This document shows, piece after piece, positions 15,983 through 23,301 of a DNA stretch of 34,992 nt. The DNA is from Christensenella sp. UBA3857. Lineage in GTDB: Bacteria > Bacillota > Clostridia > Christensenellales > CAG-138. The notes beneath the pieces are model-generated. The model was not told where the DNA came from, made no database searches, and saw only the letters and a program-made list of their open reading frames with translations. The stretch lies in assembly GCA_002392505.1 (NCBI GenBank), contig DGHD01000060.1, positions 1 to 34,992 on the forward strand, written 5' to 3'. The first letter of the stretch is position 1. Every line of letters begins with the position of its first letter. A program made the translations under genes and the position numbers.

Positions 15983-17008
15983 ATGTCAACGATCAAAAGG
16001 TTTTTTGTAATTACGCTCGCGTTAATGCTCACTTTGGCGGCCGCTTCCTTTGCGGGCTGTACCCACAACGGAAGACCCGATGCTGCGGAGAAGCCGGAAA
16101 AGCCTCCCGAGATGACCGCGGCGCCCGCGGGGGAAACGGATCCTTTGCCCGAGGCGTCCGCCGCGCCAACGGATGAGCCGGAACCGACGTCCGATAACGC
16201 GTTGGATCAGCGCCCCGTGGGTCTTCCCGAGGGAACGGTCACGGGGGGCGCCGATCTTTGTATCGAGCTCGTGAGCGGAGAGACGGTGAATTGCGATATC
16301 GACGGCGACGAAAGGCTCGACACGTTGCTTTTCAACGACATCAGCGAGGCGGGAGACGACCGCCATTTCATGGTGACCGTTTCAAGGGGCGCCTGCCCTG
16401 ACGAACAGGAATCTTTGGAAGCGTTCAGCATAGAGGGGCATGCATGGATCGTCGATTGCGATCTCGATGACGGAAGGCTCGAGATAATACTGACGGATGA
16501 CGGCGAGAGCGGAGATCCTTCGAGCAGCGTGATGCGGGTCGACGCGGCGGGGAAGGAGATCGAGATATTCCGTATCCCCGGCGTCATCATAGATGAGGAA
16601 AGCCCCTTCACGTCTGAAAACGGCTTCCGCACGATCTCGGAGACGGGTCTTATGGGCTCGCAGTTTATAGAGTCCCACATGCGCATCGGCGCGGACGGTC
16701 CCGAGCTTACGGAGGAGGGCTGGCGCTTTACGGAGGTAGGGGCAGGTTATGAAGCAAGGAAGGAGCTTACGGCAACGCTTTTGGATAATAACGGCGAGCC
16801 CGCGGGCGAAGCTGTCATTGCCAAGGGCGAACGGGTCAGGCCCGTTCTCACCGACGGAGAATATGCAAGGCGCTCCACGTATGTCGTGCTCGAGCTCGAG
16901 GACGGAAGCCGCGTTCGTATGGACGTAACGTTTAATGAAGAGACCTATCAGGTCATGCTTAACGGCGAGGAACAGTTTGCCTGCTTCCGTCTTCCGGACG
17001 AGGGTTGA
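15983..17008 (+). CDS. Lipoprotein of unknown function in the BlaI/M56 operon
   Basis: A 341-residue predicted lipoprotein: signal peptide with lipobox FAGC (Cys26), then an acidic Pro/Glu/Ala-rich linker to about residue 78, then a globular domain. Residues 105-113 read DIDGDERLD, which resembles a calcium-binding DxDxDG loop of the EF-hand/dockerin or FG-GAP repeat type. A second acidic turn DCDLDDGRLE occurs near residue 158. The C-terminal part (about 255-335) is beta-rich. No enzymatic motif is recognised. AGGAGG stands before the ATG and the gap to the M56 gene is only 13 bp, so it is the third gene of the operon and probably the regulated output or a co-sensor. That role is inference. 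Confidence 0.75.
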   Translation: MSTIKRFFVITLALMLTLAAASFAGCTHNGRPDAAEKPEKPPEMTAAPAGETDPLPEASAAPTDEPEPTSDNALDQRPVGLPEGTVTGGADLCIELVSGETVNCDIDGDERLDTLLFNDISEAGDDRHFMVTVSRGACPDEQESLEAFSIEGHAWIVDCDLDDGRLEIILTDDGESGDPSSSVMRVDAAGKEIEIFRIPGVIIDEESPFTSENGFRTISETGLMGSQFIESHMRIGADGPELTEEGWRFTEVGAGYEARKELTATLLDNNGEPAGEAVIAKGERVRPVLTDGEYARRSTYVVLELEDGSRVRMDVTFNEETYQVMLNGEEQFACFRLPDEG

Positions 17009-17024
17009 CCTGCGCAAATATATC

Positions 17025-17053
17025 TTGATTTCCTTAAACAATGCGTTTATAAT
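17025..17053 (+). promoter_or_regulatory. Promoter of the DUF1858 gene
   Basis: TTGATT (17025-17030), a 17-bp spacer and TATAAT (17048-17053), 33 bp before the start codon. Confidence 0.7.
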
Positions 17054-17086
17054 ATCCCCGAAATAAGCACCAAGGAGGTATTTATC

Positions 17087-17293
17087 ATGGAGATCAATAA
17101 GAATATGACTATCGAAGAGATCATCTCGGTCGATCGCGGCATCGCGAATATACTCATGGCGAGCGGCATGCACTGCCTCGGCTGCGTCATGGCGAGCGGT
17201 GAAAACCTCGAGCAGGCCTGCGCCGTTCACGGCATCGACTGCGACCAGCTCGTCGGCACCATCAACGATTGGCTCGCGTCCAAGAACGCGTAA
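17087..17293 (+). CDS. DUF1858 redox-disulfide protein
   Basis: A 68-residue cytosolic protein of the DUF1858 family, also known as the hybrid-cluster-protein-associated redox disulfide domain. The pair C30/C33 in HCLGCVMA is the conserved CxxC that names the family, and the N-terminal MTIEEIISVDRGIANILM pattern is typical. Members are common in anaerobes and may handle thiols or metal-sulfur cargo; the exact role is unproven. AAGGAGG precedes the ATG, a good promoter lies upstream and a terminator directly follows, so it is its own transcription unit. Confidence 0.9.
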   Translation: MEINKNMTIEEIISVDRGIANILMASGMHCLGCVMASGENLEQACAVHGIDCDQLVGTINDWLASKNA

Positions 17294-17305
17294 ATCACAA
17301 GCATG

Positions 17306-17334
17306 AAACGAGCGCTCAAGGGCGCTCGTTTTTT
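17306..17334 (+). terminator. Terminator after the DUF1858 gene
   Basis: A 10-bp perfect stem (17306-17315 with 17322-17331) followed by a run of six T residues. The psuG ribosome binding site lies right behind it, so psuG depends on readthrough or on a promoter not recognised here. Confidence 0.85.
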
Positions 17335-17347
17335 GAAGGGGAACAAT

Positions 17348-18262
17348 ATGGAACTCAATAAGAACATACTCTATTCCGCGGAAGTCGCGGAGGCGATAAC
17401 GAACGGCAGACCCGTGGTCGCGCTCGAATCGACGATCATTTCACACGGTATGCCGTATCCCAAAAACGTGGAGACCGCCAAAAACTGCGAGCGTATCGCG
17501 CGCGAGAACGGCGCCGTCCCCGCGACCTGCGCCATACTCGGCGGCAAGCTCTGCGTCGGGCTTGACGACGAACAGCTCGAATATCTCGGTAAGACCGGTC
17601 CCAAGGTCATAAAGGCGAGCCGCCGCGATATCGCGGTCATCGCGTCGAAGGGTGAAGACGGCGCATTGACCGTCGCCGGAACTATGATACTCGCCGCCAT
17701 GGCGGGCATAAAGGTGTTCGCCACGGGCGGCATCGGCGGCGTGCACAGGGGCGCGGAGGTCACGATGGATATCTCCGCAGACCTGGAGGAGCTGGGAAGG
17801 ACCTCCGTCACCGTGGTCTGCGCCGGCGCGAAGAGCATACTCGATATAGGGCTCACGCTCGAATACCTCGAAACGAAGGGCGTGCCCGTCATAGGCTATC
17901 GTACCGACGAAATGCCCGCGTTCTATACGAGGAGCTCCGGCTTCGGCGTCGACTACCGCATGGAGACTCCGGAGGAGATCGCCGCCGCCGTTTCCGCAAA
18001 GGAAAGGCTCGGCATAGCGGGCGGCACGCTTGTCGTGAATCCCGTGCCCGAGGAGTACTCGATGGACAAGGCGAAGATCGACGCCGTTATCGAGGCGGCG
18101 GTCGAAAAGGCGAATGCCCTCGGCATAAAGGGCAAAAAGATAACGCCCTTCCTCCTTGCCGAGATCAAGGACGTCACCGGCGGCGAAAGCCTCGATACCA
18201 ATATCGCGCTCGTCTACAACAACGTGCGGCTCGCCGCGAAGATCGCGTGCTGCATGAACTGA
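17348..18262 (+). CDS. psuG: Pseudouridine-5'-phosphate glycosidase
   Basis: PsuG splits pseudouridine 5'-phosphate into uracil and ribose 5-phosphate, allowing salvage of the modified nucleoside from RNA breakdown. The 304-residue length is normal. The N-terminal VALESTIISHGMPYP (with Glu27) and the catalytic Lys162 in VCAGAKSILDIG fit the known active site (E31 and K166 in the E. coli enzyme). GIGGVHRGAE and the C-terminal NIALVYNNVRLAA are also typical. The ATG at 17348 is chosen over an upstream in-frame ATG (17303) because AAGGGGA precedes it and the upstream one falls inside the terminator. The kinase partner psuK is not adjacent. Confidence 0.95.
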   Translation: MELNKNILYSAEVAEAITNGRPVVALESTIISHGMPYPKNVETAKNCERIARENGAVPATCAILGGKLCVGLDDEQLEYLGKTGPKVIKASRRDIAVIASKGEDGALTVAGTMILAAMAGIKVFATGGIGGVHRGAEVTMDISADLEELGRTSVTVVCAGAKSILDIGLTLEYLETKGVPVIGYRTDEMPAFYTRSSGFGVDYRMETPEEIAAAVSAKERLGIAGGTLVVNPVPEEYSMDKAKIDAVIEAAVEKANALGIKGKKITPFLLAEIKDVTGGESLDTNIALVYNNVRLAAKIACCMN

Positions 18263-18277
18263 TATAAGGAGGCAAAT

Positions 18278-18670
18278 ATGCAGAGAGTCTATGATTTTTT
18301 GAAGAAGGCGGGGGTCTATTACATCGCCACCGTCGATAACGGTATGCCGAGGATCCGTCCGTTTGGCACGGTCAATCTGTTCGAGGGCAGGCTCTATATC
18401 CAGACCGGCCGCAGGAAAGCGGTCGCCCGCCAGATAAAGGCGGATCCGCATATAGAGATATGCGCCATGTGCGAGGGCACGTGGATAAGGCTCTCCGCCG
18501 AGGCGGTGCTTGACGATCGGATCGAGCCGCAGGAGAGCATGCTTGAGGCATATCCTTCGCTCCGCGGCATGTATGCCCCGGGCGACGGCAATAACGAGGT
18601 CTATTACCTTAAAAACGCGACGGCGGTGTTCAACACCTTCGGCAGCGAGCCTGAGACGGTCACGTTCTGA
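18278..18670 (+). CDS. Pyridoxamine 5'-phosphate oxidase-like protein
   Basis: A 130-residue split-barrel flavin-binding protein of the PNPOx-like superfamily. The N-terminal pattern FLKKAGVYYIATVDNGMPRIRPFG, followed by GRLYIQTGRRKAVARQI, is the usual FMN-binding signature in small clostridial members. These often bind FMN or F420-like cofactors and reduce unknown substrates; the pyridoxine pathway role should not be assumed. AAGGAGG precedes the ATG, and 15 bp separate it from psuG, so the two are probably co-transcribed. A strong shared terminator follows. Confidence 0.85.
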   Translation: MQRVYDFLKKAGVYYIATVDNGMPRIRPFGTVNLFEGRLYIQTGRRKAVARQIKADPHIEICAMCEGTWIRLSAEAVLDDRIEPQESMLEAYPSLRGMYAPGDGNNEVYYLKNATAVFNTFGSEPETVTF

Positions 18671-18680
18671 GATAATACGA

Positions 18681-18714
18681 AAAACGCTCTTCGGGATATC
18701 CCGAAGAGCGTTTT
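18681..18714. terminator. Bidirectional terminator between the PNPOx-like gene and pyrI
   Basis: A perfect 15-bp stem (18681-18695 with 18700-18714) with a four-base loop, flanked by AAAA on the left and TTTT on the right. It serves the converging psuG/PNPOx unit and the pyr operon. Confidence 0.9.
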
Positions 18715-18724
18715 ATTATGCTTT

Positions 18725-19141
18725 TCAGTTCGCTTTCGTCTCGCAGTAGATGCAGCGGTAGACCTTATGCTCGCGGTCGGTGAGCTTGAAGATATGCTCT
18801 ATCTCCTGCTCGCAGGAGGTGATGCAGCGGGGGTTCTTGCACTTGATGACGTTGACGAGCCTCTCGGGCATCTCGATATTGCGCTTCTCGACGAGCACGC
18901 CGTCCTTGATTATGTTGATCGTTGCGCCGGGATCGACGAAGCCGATCACGTCGAGGTTCACGGGGATGTCCGCGTCGACCTTGATGATGTCCTTGCGGCC
19001 CATTTTGCGGCTGATGACGTTCTTTATGATGGCGACGGAGCAGTCAAGCTCGCCAAGGCCCAAAAGCTCATAGAGTTTCATGCCGTTGCCGGCGGTGATG
19101 TGGTCGATAACAATGCCGTTGCTGATGGAATCGATATTCAT
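18725..19141 (-). CDS. pyrI: Aspartate carbamoyltransferase regulatory subunit
   Basis: PyrI pairs with PyrB to form the allosteric aspartate carbamoyltransferase, binding CTP (inhibitor) or ATP (activator). The protein is 138 residues, slightly shorter than the E. coli chain of about 153. The allosteric domain holds GIVIDHITAGNGMKLYELLGL, and the C-terminal zinc domain has four spaced cysteines, C101, C106, C130 and C133, that would hold the zinc needed to contact PyrB. GGGAG precedes the ATG, and 18 bp separate it from pyrB. Its presence implies feedback control by nucleotides. It is the last gene of the operon. Confidence 0.96.
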   Translation of the reverse strand: MNIDSISNGIVIDHITAGNGMKLYELLGLGELDCSVAIIKNVISRKMGRKDIIKVDADIPVNLDVIGFVDPGATINIIKDGVLVEKRNIEMPERLVNVIKCKNPRCITSCEQEIEHIFKLTDREHKVYRCIYCETKAN

Positions 19142-19159
19142 GGTGTTTCTCCCTTCCTG

Positions 19160-20086
19160 TTACTGGATCTTGCCGGCTTCTTTGAGGAGCTTCAGTATGA
19201 GCGCCTCGCGCATGTACTTGCCGTTAAGGACCTGCTTGAAATAGCAGGCGCGCGGATCGTCGTCGACGGCGACGCTGATCTCGTTGACTCTGGGCAGGGG
19301 ATGGAGGATCGCAAGATCCTTCTTCGCGGTCTTGAGCTTGTCCACGGTGAGTATGTAGCTGTCCTTCAGGCGGAGATAATCCTCTTCGTTGAAGAAGCGC
19401 TCACGCTGTACGCGGGTCATGTAGAGTATGTCGAGCTCCGGCATAACGGACTCGAGATCGGTGGTCTGCACGTAGGGGATGCCCTTCTGCTGGAGGACGT
19501 CCTTCTTAACGTAGGAGGGGACCTTCAGCTCCTCGGGGCTGATGAGCACAAACTTGTTGCCCTCGTAACGGCTCATGGCGTTGATGAGGGAATGCACGGT
19601 GCGCCCGAACTTAAGGTCGCCGCATACGCCGATGGTAAGGTGGTCGAAGCGCCCCTTCTCGCGCCAGATGGTGAGAAGGTCGGCAAGCGTCTGCGTGGGG
19701 TGGCAGTGACCGCCGTCGCCCGCGTTGATAACGGGGATGGTGGCGTTCTTCGCCGTGACGTATGCCGCGCCCTCCTTGGGGTGGCGGATGGCGATGATGT
19801 CGGTGTAGCAGGAGACGGTCTTCGCGGTGTCGGCGACGCTCTCGCCCTTCGCGGCGGAGGAGGTCCCCGCGCCGGTCACGGAGATGACGTTTCCGCCCAG
19901 CTCGTACATAGCGGCCTCAAAGCTCATGCGGGTCCTTGTCGAGGGCTCGAAGAAGAGGGAGGCGAGCTTTAAGCCGTGGCAGGCTTGGGCGTATTTGGCG
20001 GGGTTCGCGATGATGTCCTCTGCAGTGGCGATGAGCTCGTCAAGCTCTTCCACGGTGAGGTCAAGGATGTCGATCAGGCTTTTCAT
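19160..20086 (-). CDS. pyrB: Aspartate carbamoyltransferase catalytic subunit
   Basis: PyrB condenses carbamoyl phosphate with aspartate, the first committed step of pyrimidine synthesis. The 308-residue chain shows the carbamoyl-phosphate site [13 protein letters not shown] (residues 45-57), the IRHPKEG turn, the [15 protein letters not shown] segment and the C-terminal HPLPRVNEI. Together with PyrI it should form the allosteric enzyme. AAAGGA stands 9 nt before the ATG. The gene follows pyrE after about 200 bp that hold two palindromic repeats, so it may be partly decoupled from the upstream genes. Confidence 0.98.
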   Translation of the reverse strand: MKSLIDILDLTVEELDELIATAEDIIANPAKYAQACHGLKLASLFFEPSTRTRMSFEAAMYELGGNVISVTGAGTSSAAKGESVADTAKTVSCYTDIIAIRHPKEGAAYVTAKNATIPVINAGDGGHCHPTQTLADLLTIWREKGRFDHLTIGVCGDLKFGRTVHSLINAMSRYEGNKFVLISPEELKVPSYVKKDVLQQKGIPYVQTTDLESVMPELDILYMTRVQRERFFNEEDYLRLKDSYILTVDKLKTAKKDLAILHPLPRVNEISVAVDDDPRACYFKQVLNGKYMREALILKLLKEAGKIQ

Positions 20087-20120
20087 ATCTTAAATTCCTT
20101 TCGGTTGATTTTTCTTGTTT

Positions 20121-20172
20121 AGCCTTCCCCTCGGCGGGGAAGGCGTCAGCCCGGGGCTGACGAATGAGGGGT
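20121..20172. repeat. Palindromic intergenic repeat, copy 1
   Basis: A 52-bp unit made of two adjacent hairpins: CCTTCCCC paired with GGGGAAGG, and GTCAGCCC with GGGCTGAC. A GAATGAGGGGT tail follows. It matches copy 2 except for one base change and one missing G. REP-like elements of this design are scattered in intergenic regions of gut Clostridia. Confidence 0.85.
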
Positions 20173-20201
20173 GTACGCATACTGTGAACTATGTCCCCGC
20201 A

Positions 20202-20254
20202 AGCCTTCCCCTCGGTGGGGAAGGCGTCAGCCCGGGGGCTGACGAATGAGGGGT
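20202..20254. repeat. Palindromic intergenic repeat, copy 2
   Basis: A 53-bp direct repeat of the unit at 20121-20172, same orientation, starting 81 bp after it. It also carries both hairpins and the same tail. Both lie inside the transcribed pyr operon between pyrE and pyrB. Confidence 0.85.
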
Positions 20255-20266
20255 ATATAATTCCTA

Positions 20267-20289
20267 TGAAATTCCCTTTGGGAATTTCA
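20267..20289 (-). other. Hairpin after pyrE
   Basis: A perfect 10-bp stem with a 3-nt loop begins 3 bp after the pyrE stop. The tract after it on the minus strand is AT-rich but not a T run, so it may weaken transcription or stabilise the upstream mRNA end. It could be part of the repeat element beside it. Confidence 0.55.
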
Positions 20290-20292
20290 ACT

Positions 20293-20928
20293 CTATTTGA
20301 TCCAGCTCTCGTCCGAGGGGTCGTTCCTGAACTTTATAAGCCGTTCCACGTCGCCGGGAGCGATATAGCCCTCCTCGGCGGCGACGCGGGCGATCACGTC
20401 GAAATTCGTGAGCGAGGTGTTTTCGACGTTCGCGGCGGCAAGGCGCTCAAGCCCCTTCTTCATGCCGTAGGTGAATATCGAGACCACGCCGAGGACGTCC
20501 GCCCCCGCTTCGCGCAGTACGTTCACCACCTCGATAACGCTGCCGCCGGTGGATATGAGATCCTCTACGACGACGACCTTCTGTCCCTTTTCGAGCCTGC
20601 CCTCGATCTGGTTCTGCCTGCCGTGGTCCTTCGCGCCGGAGCGGACGTACCCCATGGGCAAGTCCATTATGTGACCGGTGATCGCGGCGTGCGCGATGCC
20701 CGCGGTGCTTGTCCCCATAAGCACTTCAACGTCGGGATATTTTTCCCTTATGACGGAGGCGAGGGAGTTTTCAACGTCGTTCCTGACCTCCGGAGCGGTG
20801 AGCGTCAGGCGGTTGTCGCAGTAGACGGGGCTCTTTATGCCGCTCGCCCAGGTAAAGGGCTCGTCCGGACGGAAGAAGACGGCGCGGATCTTAAGAAGAT
20901 CCTTTGCGATGAGCTCATTGATTTCCAT
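20293..20928 (-). CDS. pyrE: Orotate phosphoribosyltransferase
   Basis: PyrE joins orotate to PRPP to give orotidine 5'-phosphate. The 211-residue protein contains the PRPP-binding loop VVVVEDLISTGGS (about residues 117-129) and the segments FTWASGIKSPVYCDNR and YVRSGAKDHGRQNQIEG (the mobile catalytic loop). AAAGGA lies 9 nt before the ATG, and the gap from pyrF is 26 bp. The two repeats and a hairpin follow it. Confidence 0.97.
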   Translation of the reverse strand: MEINELIAKDLLKIRAVFFRPDEPFTWASGIKSPVYCDNRLTLTAPEVRNDVENSLASVIREKYPDVEVLMGTSTAGIAHAAITGHIMDLPMGYVRSGAKDHGRQNQIEGRLEKGQKVVVVEDLISTGGSVIEVVNVLREAGADVLGVVSIFTYGMKKGLERLAAANVENTSLTNFDVIARVAAEEGYIAPGDVERLIKFRNDPSDESWIK

Positions 20929-20954
20929 TTTTCAGCGTTCCTTTCGTGCTTTTA

Positions 20955-21659
20955 TCAGTCGGTAAATTCTCTCAAACAGCGCTCGTACGCCGCGACGGGA
21001 TCTGCTGCGGCGGTGATCGGGCGGCCGACGACAATGTAGTCGGAGCCGATCGCCTTGGCGTCCGCGGGGGTCATAACGCGCTTCTGGTCGCCTTTTTCGC
21101 CCTCCGCAAAGCGTATGCCGGGAGTGACGGTCAAAAATCCCGCGCCGCACGCGTCGTGCACCTTCCGCGCCTCGAGCGGGGAACAGACGACGCCGTCGAG
21201 CCCCGCGTTCTTCGCGGTCACGGCGTAGTGCATGACCACCTCGTCGATGGGCTTTTCGATGAGCAGGTCGCGCTCCATCGATTCCTGATCGGTGCTCGTG
21301 AGCTGCGTGACGGCGATGAGGAGCGGGCGCGTGCCGTCCTCCCTCGTCAGTCCCTCGAGCGCCGCCTTCATCATCGCGGTCGTGCCCGCGGCGTGAAGAT
21401 TGACTATATCCGCGTCAAGGCGGGAGAGCACCGCCATCGCCTTTTTGACGGTGTTGGGTATGTCGTGCAGCTTGAGATCGAGGAATATCTTATGCCCGCG
21501 GCGCTTGATCTCCCTTACGATATCGGGTCCCTCGGCATAATAAAGCTCCATGCCGATCTTGACAAAGGGCTTTTTCTCAAGCCCCGAGAACTTGTCAAGG
21601 AATGAAAAAGTGGCTTCCGCGCTTGAAAAATCGCATGCTACAATAACGTCCCTGCCCAT
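20955..21659 (-). CDS. pyrF: Orotidine 5'-phosphate decarboxylase
   Basis: PyrF decarboxylates OMP to UMP. The 234-residue chain (bacterial type I) shows Lys34 in FVKIGMELYY, the catalytic DLKLHDIPNTV segment with D61, K63 and D66, and GSDYIVVGRPIT in the phosphate-binding end. The ATG at 21659 is chosen because AGGAGG is 6 nt before it; the longer frame would add 61 arginine-rich residues that overlap pyrD. It starts 11 bp after the end of pyrD. Confidence 0.98.
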   Translation of the reverse strand: MGRDVIVACDFSSAEATFSFLDKFSGLEKKPFVKIGMELYYAEGPDIVREIKRRGHKIFLDLKLHDIPNTVKKAMAVLSRLDADIVNLHAAGTTAMMKAALEGLTREDGTRPLLIAVTQLTSTDQESMERDLLIEKPIDEVVMHYAVTAKNAGLDGVVCSPLEARKVHDACGAGFLTVTPGIRFAEGEKGDQKRVMTPADAKAIGSDYIVVGRPITAAADPVAAYERCLREFTD

Positions 21660-21670
21660 GAAAAACCTCC

Positions 21671-22582
21671 TTAATGCGCCTTTCCTATTATATCGTTCAA
21701 ATCGTTTATACCGTATTTTTCCATCGCGGCGGGAAGCGCCTCGACGATCTTCTTTGAGGCGTACGGGTCGACGAGATTCGCGGCGCCGACCTCCACCGCA
21801 GAGGCGCCAGCCATCATCATTTCGATGACGTCCTCCGCGCATGAAACGCCGCCCATGCCGACGACGGGTATCCCGACCGCCTTCGATACCTGGTAGACCA
21901 TGCGCAGCGCCACGGGGAATATCGCGGGGCCGGAGAAGCCGCCCATGGTGTTCGCGATCACGGGCCGCCCGGTCTTAAGGTCGATCCTCATGCCGAGGAG
22001 CGTGTTGATAAGGCTTATGCCGTCTGCACCCGCCCGCTCGCACGCCTTGGCTATCGCAGCGATATCCTTTACGTTCGGAGAAAGCTTGATAATGACGGGC
22101 TTTGTCGTGACCGCCTTTACCGCCCGCGTTACCTCCGCCGCGGCGTCGGGCTCGGTGCCAAAGCTCATGCCGCCGCCGTGCACGTTGGGACAGCTTACGT
22201 TTACCTCCAGCCAGCCGACCTGCTCCTCCCTGTCAAGAAGCGCGCAGGTATAGGCGTAATCCTCCACCGAAAAGCCGGAGACGTTCGCCATGACGGGCTT
22301 GTGAAAGACCTTTTTGAGCTTGGGAAGCTCCTCGTTTATTACGGCATCCACGCCCGGGTTCTGGAGCCCCACGGCGTTGATCATGCCGGCGGTGCATTCC
22401 GCGATGCGCGGAGTGGGGTTGCCGAAGCGGCTTTCCCTCGTCGTGCCCTTGAAGGAGAACGTGCCGAGGCAGTTTATATCGTAAAGCTCCGCGAATTCAT
22501 AGCCGAAGCCGAACGTGCCGGAGGCGGGAATAACGGGATTATCGAGCGTTATGCCGAGAAGGTCGACCTTGGTGTTTACCAT
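21671..22582 (-). CDS. pyrD: Dihydroorotate dehydrogenase B, catalytic subunit
   Basis: The FMN subunit of the heterotetrameric class 1B enzyme that oxidises dihydroorotate to orotate with NAD+ as the final acceptor. The 303-residue barrel has the catalytic cysteine Cys131 in VNVSCPNVHGGG, which marks the 1A/1B class, the substrate turn NAVGLQNPGV and the FMN phosphate region near VVGMGGVSCAEDV. It overlaps the end of pyrK by 7 bp, and GGAGG for its start lies inside pyrK, so the two subunits are translationally coupled. Confidence 0.97.
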   Translation of the reverse strand: MVNTKVDLLGITLDNPVIPASGTFGFGYEFAELYDINCLGTFSFKGTTRESRFGNPTPRIAECTAGMINAVGLQNPGVDAVINEELPKLKKVFHKPVMANVSGFSVEDYAYTCALLDREEQVGWLEVNVSCPNVHGGGMSFGTEPDAAAEVTRAVKAVTTKPVIIKLSPNVKDIAAIAKACERAGADGISLINTLLGMRIDLKTGRPVIANTMGGFSGPAIFPVALRMVYQVSKAVGIPVVGMGGVSCAEDVIEMMMAGASAVEVGAANLVDPYASKKIVEALPAAMEKYGINDLNDIIGKAH

Positions 22583-23301
22583 AAGAGCGCCTCCTTCTTA
22601 AATACCGGACCATCCTTGCAGACGCGCTTCGCGCCCGATCTTGTCATCATGGAGCAGCCCATGCATGCGCCGAAGCCGCAGCCCATGCGCTCCTCAAAGC
22701 TCATTTCGCCGGGGATATCCGCGGCGCGGTAAAGCGCCTTGAGCATGGGCAGGGGCCCGCAGGCGTAGAAATAGTCCGCGTCCTCGGGCAGCGCGTCCGT
22801 TACGAAGCCCTTTATGCCGCAGCTCCCGTCCGCGGTCGTGACCGTCACGCGGCAGCCGAGGGAGGCGAATTCGTTTTCATAGAATATCTCGTCCCGCGTG
22901 TTGAAGCCCAGCACGACGGAAACGGATTTTCCTTTATTTATAAGCTCTTTTGCAAGGTAATAAAGCGGCGGCACGCCGACGCCCCCGCCGACGAGGAGCG
23001 GCTTTTCGGCGCTTGCCTCGAGATCGTACCCGTTGCCGAGACAGGTCAAAACGTCGAGCTTTTCGCCAATGGGAAGCCTCGTCATAAGCTCCGTGCCCCT
23101 GCCGACGACCTTGTAGATCAGCGTCAGGGTATCGCCCTCCGCGCAGCAAACGGAGATGGGCCGCCTCAAAAACAGCCCGGGAAGGCTCACTTCGGCGAAC
23201 TGACCGGGTCTGTTCGCGCCGATATCGCCCCTTAGCCTCATGCGGTAAACGCTTGAGGTGAGCGGCGCGTTTTCGGTCACAGTCAATATCGTCTGCTTCA
23301 T
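22576..23301 (-). CDS. pyrK: Dihydroorotate dehydrogenase B, electron-transfer subunit
   Basis: PyrK carries FAD and a [2Fe-2S] cluster, passing electrons from PyrD to NAD+. The 241-residue protein has the FAD pattern RPISVCCAEGD, the NAD-binding LVGGGVGVPPL, and cluster cysteines C208, C213, C216 and C228 (CGFGACMGC, then VCKDGPVF). The ATG at 23301 overlaps the pyrC stop as ATGA and gives the usual MKQTIL start; a longer open frame upstream overlaps pyrC and is ignored. This anaerobe-friendly, NAD-linked enzyme fits Clostridia. Confidence 0.97.
   Translation of the reverse strand: MKQTILTVTENAPLTSSVYRMRLRGDIGANRPGQFAEVSLPGLFLRRPISVCCAEGDTLTLIYKVVGRGTELMTRLPIGEKLDVLTCLGNGYDLEASAEKPLLVGGGVGVPPLYYLAKELINKGKSVSVVLGFNTRDEIFYENEFASLGCRVTVTTADGSCGIKGFVTDALPEDADYFYACGPLPMLKALYRAADIPGEMSFEERMGCGFGACMGCSMMTRSGAKRVCKDGPVFKKEALLW

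Noticed and set aside
14929..16068. Minus-strand frame of 379 codons opposite the M56 protease gene
   Set aside because: Overlaps the protease fully on the other strand; no recognisable domain.
17441..18451. Minus-strand frame of 336 codons opposite psuG
   Set aside because: Mirror of psuG, without start signals or motifs.
18767..19972. Plus-strand frame of 401 codons opposite pyrI and pyrB
   Set aside because: Runs across two genes with clear family identity on the other strand; a coding shadow.
20955..21842. Longer pyrF reading frame with an extra 61 residues
   Set aside because: The extension is arginine-rich, overlaps pyrD and lacks a ribosome binding site; AGGAGG before 21659 decides the start.
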